From positions 434,001-498,000 of the forward strand of contig NZ_JBAOJI010000002.1 of NCBI RefSeq assembly GCF_037080055.1: a stretch of 64,000 nt of DNA, read 5' to 3'. The stretch comes from Halovenus sp037080055 (GTDB taxonomy: Archaea > Halobacteriota > Halobacteria > Halobacteriales > Haloarculaceae). A program made the position numbers and the translations under genes. Of the stretch, positions 32,029-40,396 are shown one piece after another. Numbering within the stretch: the first letter of the stretch is position 1; each line of letters opens with the position of its first letter. The notes below the pieces were generated by a model. It was not told the origin of the DNA, did no database searches, and saw only the letters and a program-made list of their open reading frames with translations.

Positions 32029-32481
32029 CTACTCCGGCCGCTCGTCGTCGAAGCGCACCGACGACGTGACGAACCCACCCTCGTGCAGTGTAATAACAAC
32101 CGCTGACGACCCCTCCTCCGGAATCGGTGTTTTGTGGGTGTCCTGCAGTCTTTCTTCGCCGTCGACAGTGACCGTTACCGAGAGTGTTCCGGGATCGGTG
32201 ACTCGTCGGACGCCCCAGATTTCGCCGGGCTTGATCCGCCACGGGCCGTGTGTCATCCCCTCGCCGTCGACAGCGTATTCGATTCCCACCTCGTGAGCGT
32301 CGGCCCGTTCGTTGCGGACTTCGATCAGGTGCGCTGGGTCGGGGCCGATCAGTGGAAGCCGTTTGATCACGCCGAATTTGAGGGCTGCCAGCAGCGTCGT
32401 GACCGCAGCGAGGACACCGCCAGCAACGAGTCCTGCGACGAGATATTTCCGATCTACACCGGCGAGATACCGTCGAACCAT
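32029..32481 (-). CDS. Membrane-anchored unknown protein
   Basis: A 150-residue protein with one N-terminal membrane span (YLVAGLVAGGVLAAVTTLLAAL, ~13-34). A beta-rich domain follows (~45-150): LIEVRNERADAHEVGIEYAV, RIKPGEIWGVRRVTDPGTLSVTVTVDGEERL, and a C-terminal pair of strands. The outside or inside location of the domain cannot be told from the sequence alone. There is no lipobox. The soluble part resembles small immunoglobulin-like or jelly-roll domains, but this is only an impression. Single gene. Confidence 0.72.
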   Translation of the reverse strand: MVRRYLAGVDRKYLVAGLVAGGVLAAVTTLLAALKFGVIKRLPLIGPDPAHLIEVRNERADAHEVGIEYAVDGEGMTHGPWRIKPGEIWGVRRVTDPGTLSVTVTVDGEERLQDTHKTPIPEEGSSAVVITLHEGGFVTSSVRFDDERPE

Positions 32482-32574
32482 GGCTGTGTGTACTCACATC
32501 GCCCGTATGTACGTTTGGTCCTCGGGTGGCCAGTACCAGTACAGTTTTGGGCGTTGCTCTCCTCCGTTCTCAAC

Positions 32575-32997
32575 ATGGATTACGAGGAAGTTCAGGGTGC
32601 CCGTGAGTACGTGGCACGCCTCGACCACGGCAAGGACTGGCGCGGACAGATCGAGGACTTCGCCGAGAGCGAAGGAATCGATGCCGCCTTCTTTTTCGGT
32701 CTCGGTGCGGTGCAGGATGCGACGCTTCTGTTCTACGATCAGGACACACAGGAGTACGAACCGATCGAGTTCGACGAACCCTTCGAGGTTGCCCCGGCGG
32801 TGGGGAACATCTCGTGGCTGGAGGACGAACGCTTCGCACACACCCACGTCGCGCTCTCGCGCGAAGACGGGAGCACCGTCGCGGGCCATCTCGACACCGC
32901 GACGACCTTCGCCGGCGAACTCTGGGTCCGAGAATTCGACACCACGCTCGAACGGGAACACGACGAGGTAACTGATCTGGACCTCTGGGGTCTGTAG
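32575..32997 (+). CDS. PCC/PPC (DUF296) domain protein
   Basis: A 140-residue single-domain protein of the plant-and-prokaryote-conserved family, starting at ATG 32575 (MDYEEVQGAREYVARLDHG). The fold markers are GKDWRGQIEDFAESEGI (~19-35), FFFGLGAVQDATLLFYDQ (~39-56) and EVAPAVGNISWLED. The metal-binding-like FAHTHVALSREDGSTVAGHL (~88-107) is followed by AGELWVREFD. Bacterial and plant relatives are trimeric and include AT-hook DNA-binding proteins, but the prokaryotic role is unclear. It is 4 bp before polC on the same strand and could be co-transcribed with it. Confidence 0.92.
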   Translation: MDYEEVQGAREYVARLDHGKDWRGQIEDFAESEGIDAAFFFGLGAVQDATLLFYDQDTQEYEPIEFDEPFEVAPAVGNISWLEDERFAHTHVALSREDGSTVAGHLDTATTFAGELWVREFDTTLEREHDEVTDLDLWGL

Positions 32998-33001
32998 AGG
33001 G

Positions 33002-36000
33002 ATGCGGCCGGCAGACGAACGGTACTTCGACGAACTGGAGACGGAACTCGACGAAGCGATGGCTGTCGCCAACGAGGCCCGCGAGCGCGGCGGCGACCCC
33101 ACTCCCGAGGTCGAGATTCCGACCGCGCGGGACATGGCCGACCGCGTCGAGAATATTCTCGGTATCGACGGCGTCGCCGAGCGCGTCCGCGAACTCGAAG
33201 GCGAGTTCTCCCGCGAGGAGGCCGCGCTGGAACTCGTCGAGGACTTCGTCGAGGGATCCGTCGGCGACTACGACTCCCGCGAGGGTAAAATCGAGGGCGC
33301 GGTTCGGACGGCGGTTGCCCTCCTCACAGAGGGTGTCGTTGCCGCCCCAATCGAGGGGATAGACCGCGTCGAACTGCTCGAAAACGACGACGGATCGGAG
33401 TTCATCAACATCTACTACGCCGGCCCGATCCGCTCCGCCGGTGGGACCGCCCAGGCACTCTCTGTGCTCGTCGCCGACTACGCTCGAACACTGCTCGATA
33501 TCGACGAGTACAAGCCCAGAGACGACGAGATCAACCGCTACGCTGAGGAGGTCGCTTTATACGACAGCGAGACCGGCCTCCAGTACGCGCCCAAGGAGAA
33601 GGAGGCCAAGTTCATCGCCGGAAACATGCCGATCATGCTCGACGGCGAGGCGACCGGCGACGAGGAGGTCTCCGGCTTCCGGGATCTCGACCGCGTCGAC
33701 ACCAACTCCGCCCGCGGCGGCATGTGTCTGGTCTTCGGGGAGGGAATCGCGCTCAAGGCCCCGAAGATCCAGCGGTACACTCGCAGTCTCGACGAGGTCG
33801 AGTGGCCGTGGCTGCAGGATCTCATCGACGGCAACTACGATCCCGACGGTGGCGACAGCGAGGAGGCCGACGACGAAGCGAGCGAGGACGACGACGCCGA
33901 TGGTGACGCTGAGGACGAGGCCCCCGACGAGGAGGAAGAAGCCAACGGCCCGCCGCGCGCGGAGAAATCCAAGAAGTACCTCCAGGATCTGATCGCCGGC
34001 CGACCGGTCTTCTCTCACCCCAGCGAAACGGGCGGATTCAGGCTTCGCTACGGCCGCGCGCGCAACCACGGACACGCGACCGCCGGTATCCACCCCGCGA
34101 CGATGCACCTCGTCGACGACTTCCTCGCGACGGGGACCCAGGCCAAGACCGAGCGACCGGGCAAGGCCGCCGGTATCGTGCCCGTCGACTCTATCGAAGG
34201 CCCCACCGTGCGACTGGCAAACGGCGACGTGCGCCAGATCAACGACGCGGACGAGGCACTCGAAATCCGCAACGGCGTCGAGAAGATTCTCGATCTCGGC
34301 GAGTATCTCGTCAACTACGGCGAGTTCGTCGAGAACAACCACCCGCTCGCGCCCGCCGGCTACGTCTACGAGTGGTGGGTCCAGGAGTTCGAGGACGCGG
34401 GTGCGCCGGTGCAGGCGATGGAAGACGACGTGGCGGTCGATCTAGAACACCCGAGTCCCGAGCAGGCACTCGCCTGGACCGAGGAGTACGACGTGGCGAT
34501 CCACCCCGAGTACACCTATCTCTACCACGACGTGAGCGTCGACCAACTCGACCACCTGGCGGAGGCCATCGCCGACGGCGAAATCGCCGCCACCGACGGC
34601 GCGGCCCGCCAGCCCACGGCCGACTCGCCGGACGGTGAAGAGTCTCTGGTTGTCGAGAACACTGCCGAGATTCGAGCGATCCTCGAATCCCTGCTGGTCG
34701 AACACTCCCAGCAGGCCGAGACCATCGAGATTCCCGTCTGGCGACCGCTCGCTCGTACGCTCGGGTTCGACGAGACACTGCAGCGGACGTGGCAACTCGC
34801 GGATCTTAGCGCCGAGGCTCGGGAGTACGCCGACGGCGACAACGCCATCGAGGCGGTCAACGAAATCGCACCCTTCGCGGTCCGGGAGCGCGCGCCGACG
34901 CGCATCGGCAACCGGATGGGTCGCCCGGAGAAATCCGAGGAGCGCGAACTCTCGCCGGCGGTCCACACCCTCTATCCCATCGGCGAAGCCGGCGGCAGTC
35001 AGCGCTCCGTCGGCGACGCAGCGACACACGGCGACTCCGTCGAGGGCACGCAGGGCGACGTAGAGGTCGAGGTTGGTCGCCGGAAGTGCGTCGACTGCGG
35101 GACAGAGACGCATCGCCCGCGCTGTCCTGACTGCGGCGGTATCGCCGAGGCAGTCTACATCTGTCCGGACTGCGACAGCCGAATCGAACCCGACGAGTCC
35201 GGCCGCGCGGAGTGTGACCACTGCGAGACGCTGGCCTCACCCACGCAGTCGAAGACGCTCGACATCCACGAGGAACTACGCGACGCGCTGGAGTCGGTCG
35301 GCGAGCGCCCCTCCGCGTACGACAAACTCAAAGCGGTCAAGGGACTCTCCTCGAAGGAGAAAACACCCGAACCGCTCGAAAAAGGTATTTTGCGGGCGAA
35401 ACACGACGTGTCGGCGTTCAAAGACGGGACGGTTCGATACGACATGACCGACCTGCCCGTCACGTCGGTCCGGCCGGCGGAACTGGACGTGACCGTCGAG
35501 GACCTGCAGGAGTTGGGCTACACCGAGGATATCCGCGGTGACCCGCTCCGGCACGAAGACCAACTGATCGAACTCAAAGTGCAGGACGTAGTGCTCTCCG
35601 ACGGCGCGGCCGAACACATGCTCAACACCGCCGACTTCGTCGACGACCTGCTGGAGCAGTACTACGGACTGGGCCCGTACTACGAGTTCGAGCAGCGCCA
35701 GGATCTGGTCGGCGAACTCGTCTTCGGGATGGCACCGCACACGAGTGCGGCAACTGTCGGGAGAGTGATTGGTTTCACATCGGCCGCCGTCGGATACGCG
35801 CATCCGTACTTTCACGCCGCGAAGCGCCGGAATTGTTTCCACCCGGAGACGGAAATCCGGTATGTTGATGACGGTGACATCCGGGAACTCAGTATTGAGG
35901 CGTTCGTTGAGCGGCGACTCAATGATCCAGAGGAAGACGACTTCGGGGTACTTATTGAAGAGTTAGACGGCACCGAACACGTCCGAACGCTGACTGACGA

Positions 36001-37120
36001 CGGGCGGTGGACGACCAAACCGGTTGAGGCGGTGTCGAAACACCCTGCACCGGATCACCTCGTGCGCGTTAAGACTGAATCTGGCCACACGCTCACAGTC
36101 ACCCCTGACCACGAACTCTGTCGGTGGCGAGAGGGTGCGGAGTCCATCGAAGCACACCGAATTGCGGTTGGGGATCGGATACCCCGAGCGAACAACTTGG
36201 GGCTATTACAGGCCGAAGCAGGGGTAGCAGCATCTGTTGACGGTGGAAAGCCGGAACTCGATACCGTGTCAGAGATAGAGTTCATTCGGCCGGATATCGA
36301 GCATACGTACTGCCTCACTGTCGCTGACACCAATCGGGTCGTTGTAAACGGCCTTGCGTCCGCCCAGTGCGACGGTGACGAAGATTGTGTTATGCTCCTC
36401 TTAGACGGCTTGTTGAACTTTTCTGAGAGTTTCTTACCCGACCAGCGCGGGGGTCGGATGGACGCGCCGCTGGTGATGTCCTCCCGTATCGATCCCTCGG
36501 AAATCGACGACGAGGCGCACAACATCGACATCATGCGCACGTACCCGCGGGAGTTCTACGAGGCGACCCGGGAGATGGCCGAGACCGGCGAGGTCGAAGA
36601 GATCATGACCATCGCCGAGGAGACGCTGGGGACCGATCAGGAGTACACGGGCTTCGATCACACCCACGACACCACAGATCTCGCCGCCGGACCCGACCTC
36701 TCGGCGTACAAGACGCTGGGGTCGATGCAGGAGAAGATGGACGCTCAACTGGCGCTGTCGCGGAAACTCCGCGCAGTCGACGAATCCGACGTGGCCGAGC
36801 GGATCATCGAGTTCCACTTCCTGCCGGATCTGCTGGGTAATCTGAAGGCCTTCTCCAGTCAGGAGTTCCGCTGTCTCGATTGCGGCGAGAAGTACCGCCG
36901 CGCGCCGCTGACCGGCGACTGCCGGGAGTGTGGCGGCGACATCAACCTCACCGTCCACGAGGGATCGGTCAACAAGTACATGGACACCGCCATCCACGTC
37001 GCCGAGGAGTTCGGCGCGGACGATTACACGAAACAGCGCCTCCAGATCCTCGAAAAGCGGATCGAACGCATCTTCGAGAACGACAACAACAAACAGTCCG
37101 GCATCGCCGACTTCATGTAG
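33002..37120 (+). CDS. polC: DNA polymerase D large subunit (DP2) with mini-intein
   Basis: The catalytic subunit of the archaeal replicative polymerase PolD. The 1372-residue precursor would yield ~1194 residues after splicing. N-terminal DP2 markers are RYFDELETELDEAM and FINIYYAGPIRSAGGTAQAL (~140-159). An acidic linker lies at ~280-318. Zinc modules are CVDCG...RCPDCGG (~696 on) and CPDC...CDHC; a C-terminal zinc site is RCLDCGEKYRRAPLTGDCRECGG. The catalytic aspartates are in DGDED at ~1124-1128, directly after the 178-residue intein (945-1122). The small subunit DP1 is not in the window. The start overlaps nothing and follows the PCC-domain gene by 4 bp. Confidence 0.97.
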   Translation: MRPADERYFDELETELDEAMAVANEARERGGDPTPEVEIPTARDMADRVENILGIDGVAERVRELEGEFSREEAALELVEDFVEGSVGDYDSREGKIEGAVRTAVALLTEGVVAAPIEGIDRVELLENDDGSEFINIYYAGPIRSAGGTAQALSVLVADYARTLLDIDEYKPRDDEINRYAEEVALYDSETGLQYAPKEKEAKFIAGNMPIMLDGEATGDEEVSGFRDLDRVDTNSARGGMCLVFGEGIALKAPKIQRYTRSLDEVEWPWLQDLIDGNYDPDGGDSEEADDEASEDDDADGDAEDEAPDEEEEANGPPRAEKSKKYLQDLIAGRPVFSHPSETGGFRLRYGRARNHGHATAGIHPATMHLVDDFLATGTQAKTERPGKAAGIVPVDSIEGPTVRLANGDVRQINDADEALEIRNGVEKILDLGEYLVNYGEFVENNHPLAPAGYVYEWWVQEFEDAGAPVQAMEDDVAVDLEHPSPEQALAWTEEYDVAIHPEYTYLYHDVSVDQLDHLAEAIADGEIAATDGAARQPTADSPDGEESLVVENTAEIRAILESLLVEHSQQAETIEIPVWRPLARTLGFDETLQRTWQLADLSAEAREYADGDNAIEAVNEIAPFAVRERAPTRIGNRMGRPEKSEERELSPAVHTLYPIGEAGGSQRSVGDAATHGDSVEGTQGDVEVEVGRRKCVDCGTETHRPRCPDCGGIAEAVYICPDCDSRIEPDESGRAECDHCETLASPTQSKTLDIHEELRDALESVGERPSAYDKLKAVKGLSSKEKTPEPLEKGILRAKHDVSAFKDGTVRYDMTDLPVTSVRPAELDVTVEDLQELGYTEDIRGDPLRHEDQLIELKVQDVVLSDGAAEHMLNTADFVDDLLEQYYGLGPYYEFEQRQDLVGELVFGMAPHTSAATVGRVIGFTSAAVGYAHPYFHAAKRRNCFHPETEIRYVDDGDIRELSIEAFVERRLNDPEEDDFGVLIEELDGTEHVRTLTDDGRWTTKPVEAVSKHPAPDHLVRVKTESGHTLTVTPDHELCRWREGAESIEAHRIAVGDRIPRANNLGLLQAEAGVAASVDGGKPELDTVSEIEFIRPDIEHTYCLTVADTNRVVVNGLASAQCDGDEDCVMLLLDGLLNFSESFLPDQRGGRMDAPLVMSSRIDPSEIDDEAHNIDIMRTYPREFYEATREMAETGEVEEIMTIAEETLGTDQEYTGFDHTHDTTDLAAGPDLSAYKTLGSMQEKMDAQLALSRKLRAVDESDVAERIIEFHFLPDLLGNLKAFSSQEFRCLDCGEKYRRAPLTGDCRECGGDINLTVHEGSVNKYMDTAIHVAEEFGADDYTKQRLQILEKRIERIFENDNNKQSGIADFM
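35834..36367 (+). other. Mini-intein in PolC, 178 residues
   Basis: The intein begins with Cys945 (CFHPETEIRYVDDGD, block A) and ends NRVVVNGLASAQ, just before Cys1123 of DGDED-containing extein CDGDED. Block B is SGHTLTVTPDHEL with the Thr-x-x-His (His1037). Block F/G is EHTYCLTVADTNRVVVNG. No homing-endonuclease domain fits in 178 residues. The C-terminus is Ala-Gln instead of the usual His-Asn; a C-terminal Gln is known in the Pyrococcus abyssi Pol II intein, so splicing is still plausible. Codons are less GC-biased than in the exteins. Confidence 0.93.
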
Positions 37121-37226
37121 TGTCGCCTGCGGCATCCAGCAGACTCGTCGGACACAGACCCTCGCTACAGCCAGTCTGCTGGTAGAGCCGAGCTGACCGC
37201 GTTGCCCGGTACGAAACAGTGAGTCC

Positions 37227-37240
37227 CGTTTTTTTGTGTT
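37227..37240 (+). terminator. T-rich terminator after polC
   Basis: CCCGTTTTTTTGTG lies ~110 bp after the polC stop and ~25 bp before the ABC transporter ATG. It could end polC transcription or form part of the next promoter. No other gene is seen in this 140-bp gap. Confidence 0.4.
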
Positions 37241-37261
37241 GCCGACGAATCGCCCACTAAT

Positions 37262-37957
37262 ATGGTTGCAGCACAGTCTGGAGCGATTGTCGAAGCGACA
37301 GAGCTACGCCGGACCTACCATCTGGGAGAACCAGTTCACGCCTTGGACGGCGTTTCGCTCTCGCTTCCGCGAGGATCGTTCACGGCCGTGATGGGTCCGA
37401 GTGGCTCCGGTAAGAGTACACTGATGAATCTGCTGGGGTGTCTCGATACACCTGACGACGGTGAGGTGACCGTCGGCGGACAGACGATATCGGGGCTTTC
37501 GGATGCCAAACGGGCCAAACTCCGGGGGACCGAGATCGGGTTCGTCTTCCAGACGTTCAACCTCATGCCACGGTTGACCGCCGCAGAGAACGTGACACTC
37601 CCGCTCGTGTTCAACGACGATGTCGATGTTGGCCGTCGCGAGCGTGCCGAGACCCTGCTCGAACGGGTCGGTCTCGGGGACCGACTGGACCACGCTCCGA
37701 ACGAACTCTCCGGGGGACAGCGTCAGCGTGTCGCCATCGCGAGAGCACTGGTCAACGAGCCATCGCTCGTACTCGCCGACGAACCCACCGGTAACCTCGA
37801 CACCGAAACTGGCGACGAGATCATGGACCTGTTCGGTGAACTCAACAACAGCGGACGAACGATCCTGATGGTGACCCACGAACGGCACGTCGCCGAGCGC
37901 GCCGATCGAATCGTCCACCTCGTCGATGGGCAGATCCAGGAGGTCGAACAGCTATGA
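37262..37957 (+). CDS. ABC transporter ATP-binding protein, MacB/LolD type
   Basis: A 231-residue nucleotide-binding subunit. Walker A is MGPSGSGKSTLMNLLG (~44-59), the signature is LSGGQRQRVAIARAL (~143-157) and Walker B is LVLADEPTGNLD (~164-175). The H-loop is MVTHERH. The Q-loop region VFQTFNLMPRLTAAENV is typical of the LolD/MacB (FtsE-like) class. It drives the permease encoded next, whose ATG overlaps the last 4 bp. Such pairs export peptides, lipoproteins or toxic compounds; no substrate-binding or membrane-fusion partner is adjacent. Confidence 0.96.
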   Translation: MVAAQSGAIVEATELRRTYHLGEPVHALDGVSLSLPRGSFTAVMGPSGSGKSTLMNLLGCLDTPDDGEVTVGGQTISGLSDAKRAKLRGTEIGFVFQTFNLMPRLTAAENVTLPLVFNDDVDVGRRERAETLLERVGLGDRLDHAPNELSGGQRQRVAIARALVNEPSLVLADEPTGNLDTETGDEIMDLFGELNNSGRTILMVTHERHVAERADRIVHLVDGQIQEVEQL

Positions 37958-39201
37958 ATCCAATCGAGAGCCTTCGGATTAGCTGGCGAGCGATCACCAG
38001 CCACAAACTCCGGTCGACACTGACGACGCTGGGCATCATCATCGGCGTTGGTTCTGTGATCGTATTCATGGTTCTCGGGGGTGCGTTCGAGGCAAATATC
38101 CTCCAAGACATCGAGGAAGATGAGGACCCATCTGTGGTCGTTCGGACCCAGGTCAGTCCGGAGGGCGGGTTCGGAGTCCAGTTCTCTCGGACGCCGGTCT
38201 ACACGCAACATGACGTCGACAACGTGGCTGAAATCGACGGCGTCGAGTACGTCTCACCGACTGCGACAATCCCGGCGACACAACTGTCATACGGTGAAAC
38301 CCGGGTCGCTGGTGGCTCGGGTGGCGGCTTCAGCGTGAGCGCGTCGACTCCGGAGTCCTTCCAAGACGGTCCGTTCGAGATAACCGAAGGGGTGGCCTAT
38401 GAGTCTGGAACGAACCAGACGGTGGTAAACGAACCCCTCGTCGAGGCGGTAGACGGCGAGATTGGCCCTGGCGACGAGATGACCATCCGATTCCAGGACG
38501 GACGTGAACAGACGTTCACCGTCGCCGGCGTCGCTGACGACGATACAGGTGGGATCAACCCGCCGACGATCCACGTTCCAATCGATCCCCACTACCGGGC
38601 AATTGTGGAGACGCCACGTGGGACCGAAGAGCCGGCGTTCGCGGAGTTCAGCGTCCGTGCGGAAAGTGCTGAGGATGTCGACGATGTCAAAGCAGAGATT
38701 CAGTCGTACTTCGACTCCGAGGAGGCTGACGCACCTGAACTCACGTCTGAGGAGCAAACGATCGTCGTCCAGACGAATGAGGACGTTGTCGAGCAAGTCA
38801 CGGATATCATCGACCAACTCGCCGTCTTCCTCGGTGGGATCGCCGCTATCTCGCTGGTCGTTGGCTCGATCGGGATCGCGAATATCATGATCGTCAGCGT
38901 CACCGAGCGGACGCGGGAAATCGGGATCATGAAAGCTGTCGGTGCCCGTCGGCGTGATATCGTCCAGTTGTTCCTGGTCGAGTCACTCGTTCTCGGTCTC
39001 GTCGGTGCCGTTTTCGGCGTGATCGCCGGCCTTGGCTTTGGCTTCCTCGGCGTTCAACTGACGGGATGGCCGATGGCGTATCCACTCGACTGGATCGCTA
39101 TCGCTGTCGGTGTCGGGATCTTCGTCGGTGTGTTCTCGGGGCTGTATCCCGCCTGGCGGGCCGCTCGTGTCGACCCGATCGAGGCACTCCGTCGAGAATA
39201 G
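37954..39201 (+). CDS. ABC transporter permease, MacB/FtsX type
   Basis: A 415-residue membrane subunit with the MacB/FtsX topology. The first span is at ~20-42 (LRSTLTTLGIIIGVGSVIVFMVLG). A large extracytoplasmic domain (~45-285) comes next, then three C-terminal spans beginning LAVFLGGIAAISLVVGSIGIANIM (~288-311). The coupling helix is TERTREIGIMKAVGARRRDIVQLF. The protein ends with the typical VDPIEALRRE. It is translationally coupled to its ATPase. The outer domain is acidic and carries no obvious catalytic motif. An exporter or mechanotransmission role is inferred from the family. Confidence 0.95.
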   Translation: MNPIESLRISWRAITSHKLRSTLTTLGIIIGVGSVIVFMVLGGAFEANILQDIEEDEDPSVVVRTQVSPEGGFGVQFSRTPVYTQHDVDNVAEIDGVEYVSPTATIPATQLSYGETRVAGGSGGGFSVSASTPESFQDGPFEITEGVAYESGTNQTVVNEPLVEAVDGEIGPGDEMTIRFQDGREQTFTVAGVADDDTGGINPPTIHVPIDPHYRAIVETPRGTEEPAFAEFSVRAESAEDVDDVKAEIQSYFDSEEADAPELTSEEQTIVVQTNEDVVEQVTDIIDQLAVFLGGIAAISLVVGSIGIANIMIVSVTERTREIGIMKAVGARRRDIVQLFLVESLVLGLVGAVFGVIAGLGFGFLGVQLTGWPMAYPLDWIAIAVGVGIFVGVFSGLYPAWRAARVDPIEALRRE

Positions 39202-39456
39202 CGCCCTCCGACCAACTCCGTCCCAATCGTCTTCTCAGCCGAGTGGTGGCGGCCATCGAGGTAGCTCGGACGGCCATAGCGCTTGCCGGCCCTGCGACAT
39301 GCCGAGGGACGGATCGAGAGTGGTGAGCGGACGCAGCCACGACACCGCCGGAAACTCATGGAGACGGCTCACCGACGCGATCTGTGTCCCTAGGTAGTTT
39401 CTCGCTCAGAAACTCGTCGCTGTACTTAAAGCGACCTATGTCGTTCAAAGCCACGT
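39202..39456. other. Intergenic gap with inverted repeat and promoter
   Basis: About 255 bp without a credible gene. The last 70 bp hold AGTTTCT-CGCTC-AGAAACT, a perfect 7-bp inverted repeat (39396-39414). A TATA-like GTACTTAAAGC (~39422-39432) lies ~26 bp before the next ATG. The rest shows nothing notable. Confidence 0.55.
39396..39414 (+). promoter_or_regulatory. Inverted repeat upstream of TATA box, possible operator
   Basis: AGTTTCT/AGAAACT arms with a 5-base spacer, ~10 bp upstream of the TATA box for the gene at 39457. This is the usual place for an activator or repressor site in haloarchaea. Confidence 0.45.
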
Positions 39457-40149
39457 ATGCCACTACAAACCGCCGCTGTGCTTCGCCAGCGGTTCTCGGT
39501 GTCAAGTGTGGTGATGTGGGTGCTCACCATCGCCGTCGTCTATGTACTGACTGAAAACGTCGCGGTCGTGCTCGGTATCTTCGCTGCGTATCTCTTCACC
39601 AGCGGGATGGATCTCCTCCGGGATGTCCCGGCGGTAGACGAACGCTGGGTAAAAAGCGCGTCCGGGATCCTCGCGGGCGCGGCCAGTACGGCGTGGCTCT
39701 GGCTCGAACTGTTTCCCCGGGGGACCGTCGGGGAGGTTTGGCCCCCGTTGCTGGCCATTGCCGCGTGCGTCTGGCTGCTTCTCGACGCCCGCGCTGACTT
39801 CGTCCAAGACCGTCACATCGCTCGCTCCGGGAACGCCGACGACCTGAGTAGCGCCGAAGCGATGCTCGTCATGCAACATGCCCGTCTCGTCGCCGACGAA
39901 CTGGAGGCGGGCCCGAAAACGGCGGCCGAACTCGCCGAGGCCTGTGACCTGACCGTCTCCCGCGTCGAAGACGTGATCGACATCGCCGGTCAGGACGCGA
40001 CAATCTACGCGGTCGATTCCAACGCCGACGAGCCACGGTACGCCCTCGACGAGCGGAAGATGGGGCTGAGCGGCTTCGGTCGAACGGCGGCGAGCGGCCT
40101 GACTGGCCTGCTCAACCGACTCGCGAGACCGTTCGTCGAGGGATTTTGA
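39457..40149 (+). CDS. Membrane protein with C-terminal winged-helix-like domain
   Basis: A 230-residue protein. Residues ~18-46 and ~67-110 hold about four hydrophobic spans (VMWVLTIAVVYVLTENVAVVLG, GILAGAASTAWLWLELF, WPPLLAIAACVWLLLDA). Residues ~125-195 are soluble and resemble a winged helix (SAEAMLVMQHARLVADELEAG, PKTAAELAEACDLTVSRVEDVIDIAG). It ends with an amphipathic segment. A membrane-bound regulator is possible. A TATA box ~26 bp before the ATG predicts a leaderless transcript, with an inverted repeat just upstream of it. Confidence 0.75.
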   Translation: MPLQTAAVLRQRFSVSSVVMWVLTIAVVYVLTENVAVVLGIFAAYLFTSGMDLLRDVPAVDERWVKSASGILAGAASTAWLWLELFPRGTVGEVWPPLLAIAACVWLLLDARADFVQDRHIARSGNADDLSSAEAMLVMQHARLVADELEAGPKTAAELAEACDLTVSRVEDVIDIAGQDATIYAVDSNADEPRYALDERKMGLSGFGRTAASGLTGLLNRLARPFVEGF

Positions 40150-40246
40150 TCGGACCTGGTATCGTCTCGTCACCGTCTATCGTGACGAATGATAACTTTT
40201 CGTATGCGTGGCGGAAAGCCTATTATCCAGTATTGCGACAGTTAAC

Positions 40247-40324
40247 ATGATGTCTACGAAAGTAAAACTCGCCGTTGCATTGGTCGCTATCGCCCTCGTC
40301 TACAAGCTCGTCAGCAGCGAGTAA
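40247..40324 (+). CDS. Tiny single-span membrane peptide
   Basis: A 25-codon frame, MMSTKVKLAVALVAIALVYKLVSSE. It is a lysine-flanked single transmembrane helix with the composition expected of a real small membrane protein. The second ATG (40250) may be the start. A TATA-like CCTATTATCC lies ~25 bp upstream. The flanking 70-100 bp contain no other gene. Function unknown. Confidence 0.5.
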   Translation: MMSTKVKLAVALVAIALVYKLVSSE

Positions 40325-40396
40325 CTCCGAGGCTCGTACCGTCTGCAAACCACTTCTTCTCGAATCCCTTAGGGGGCTTCACCCCAATTACCGGGT

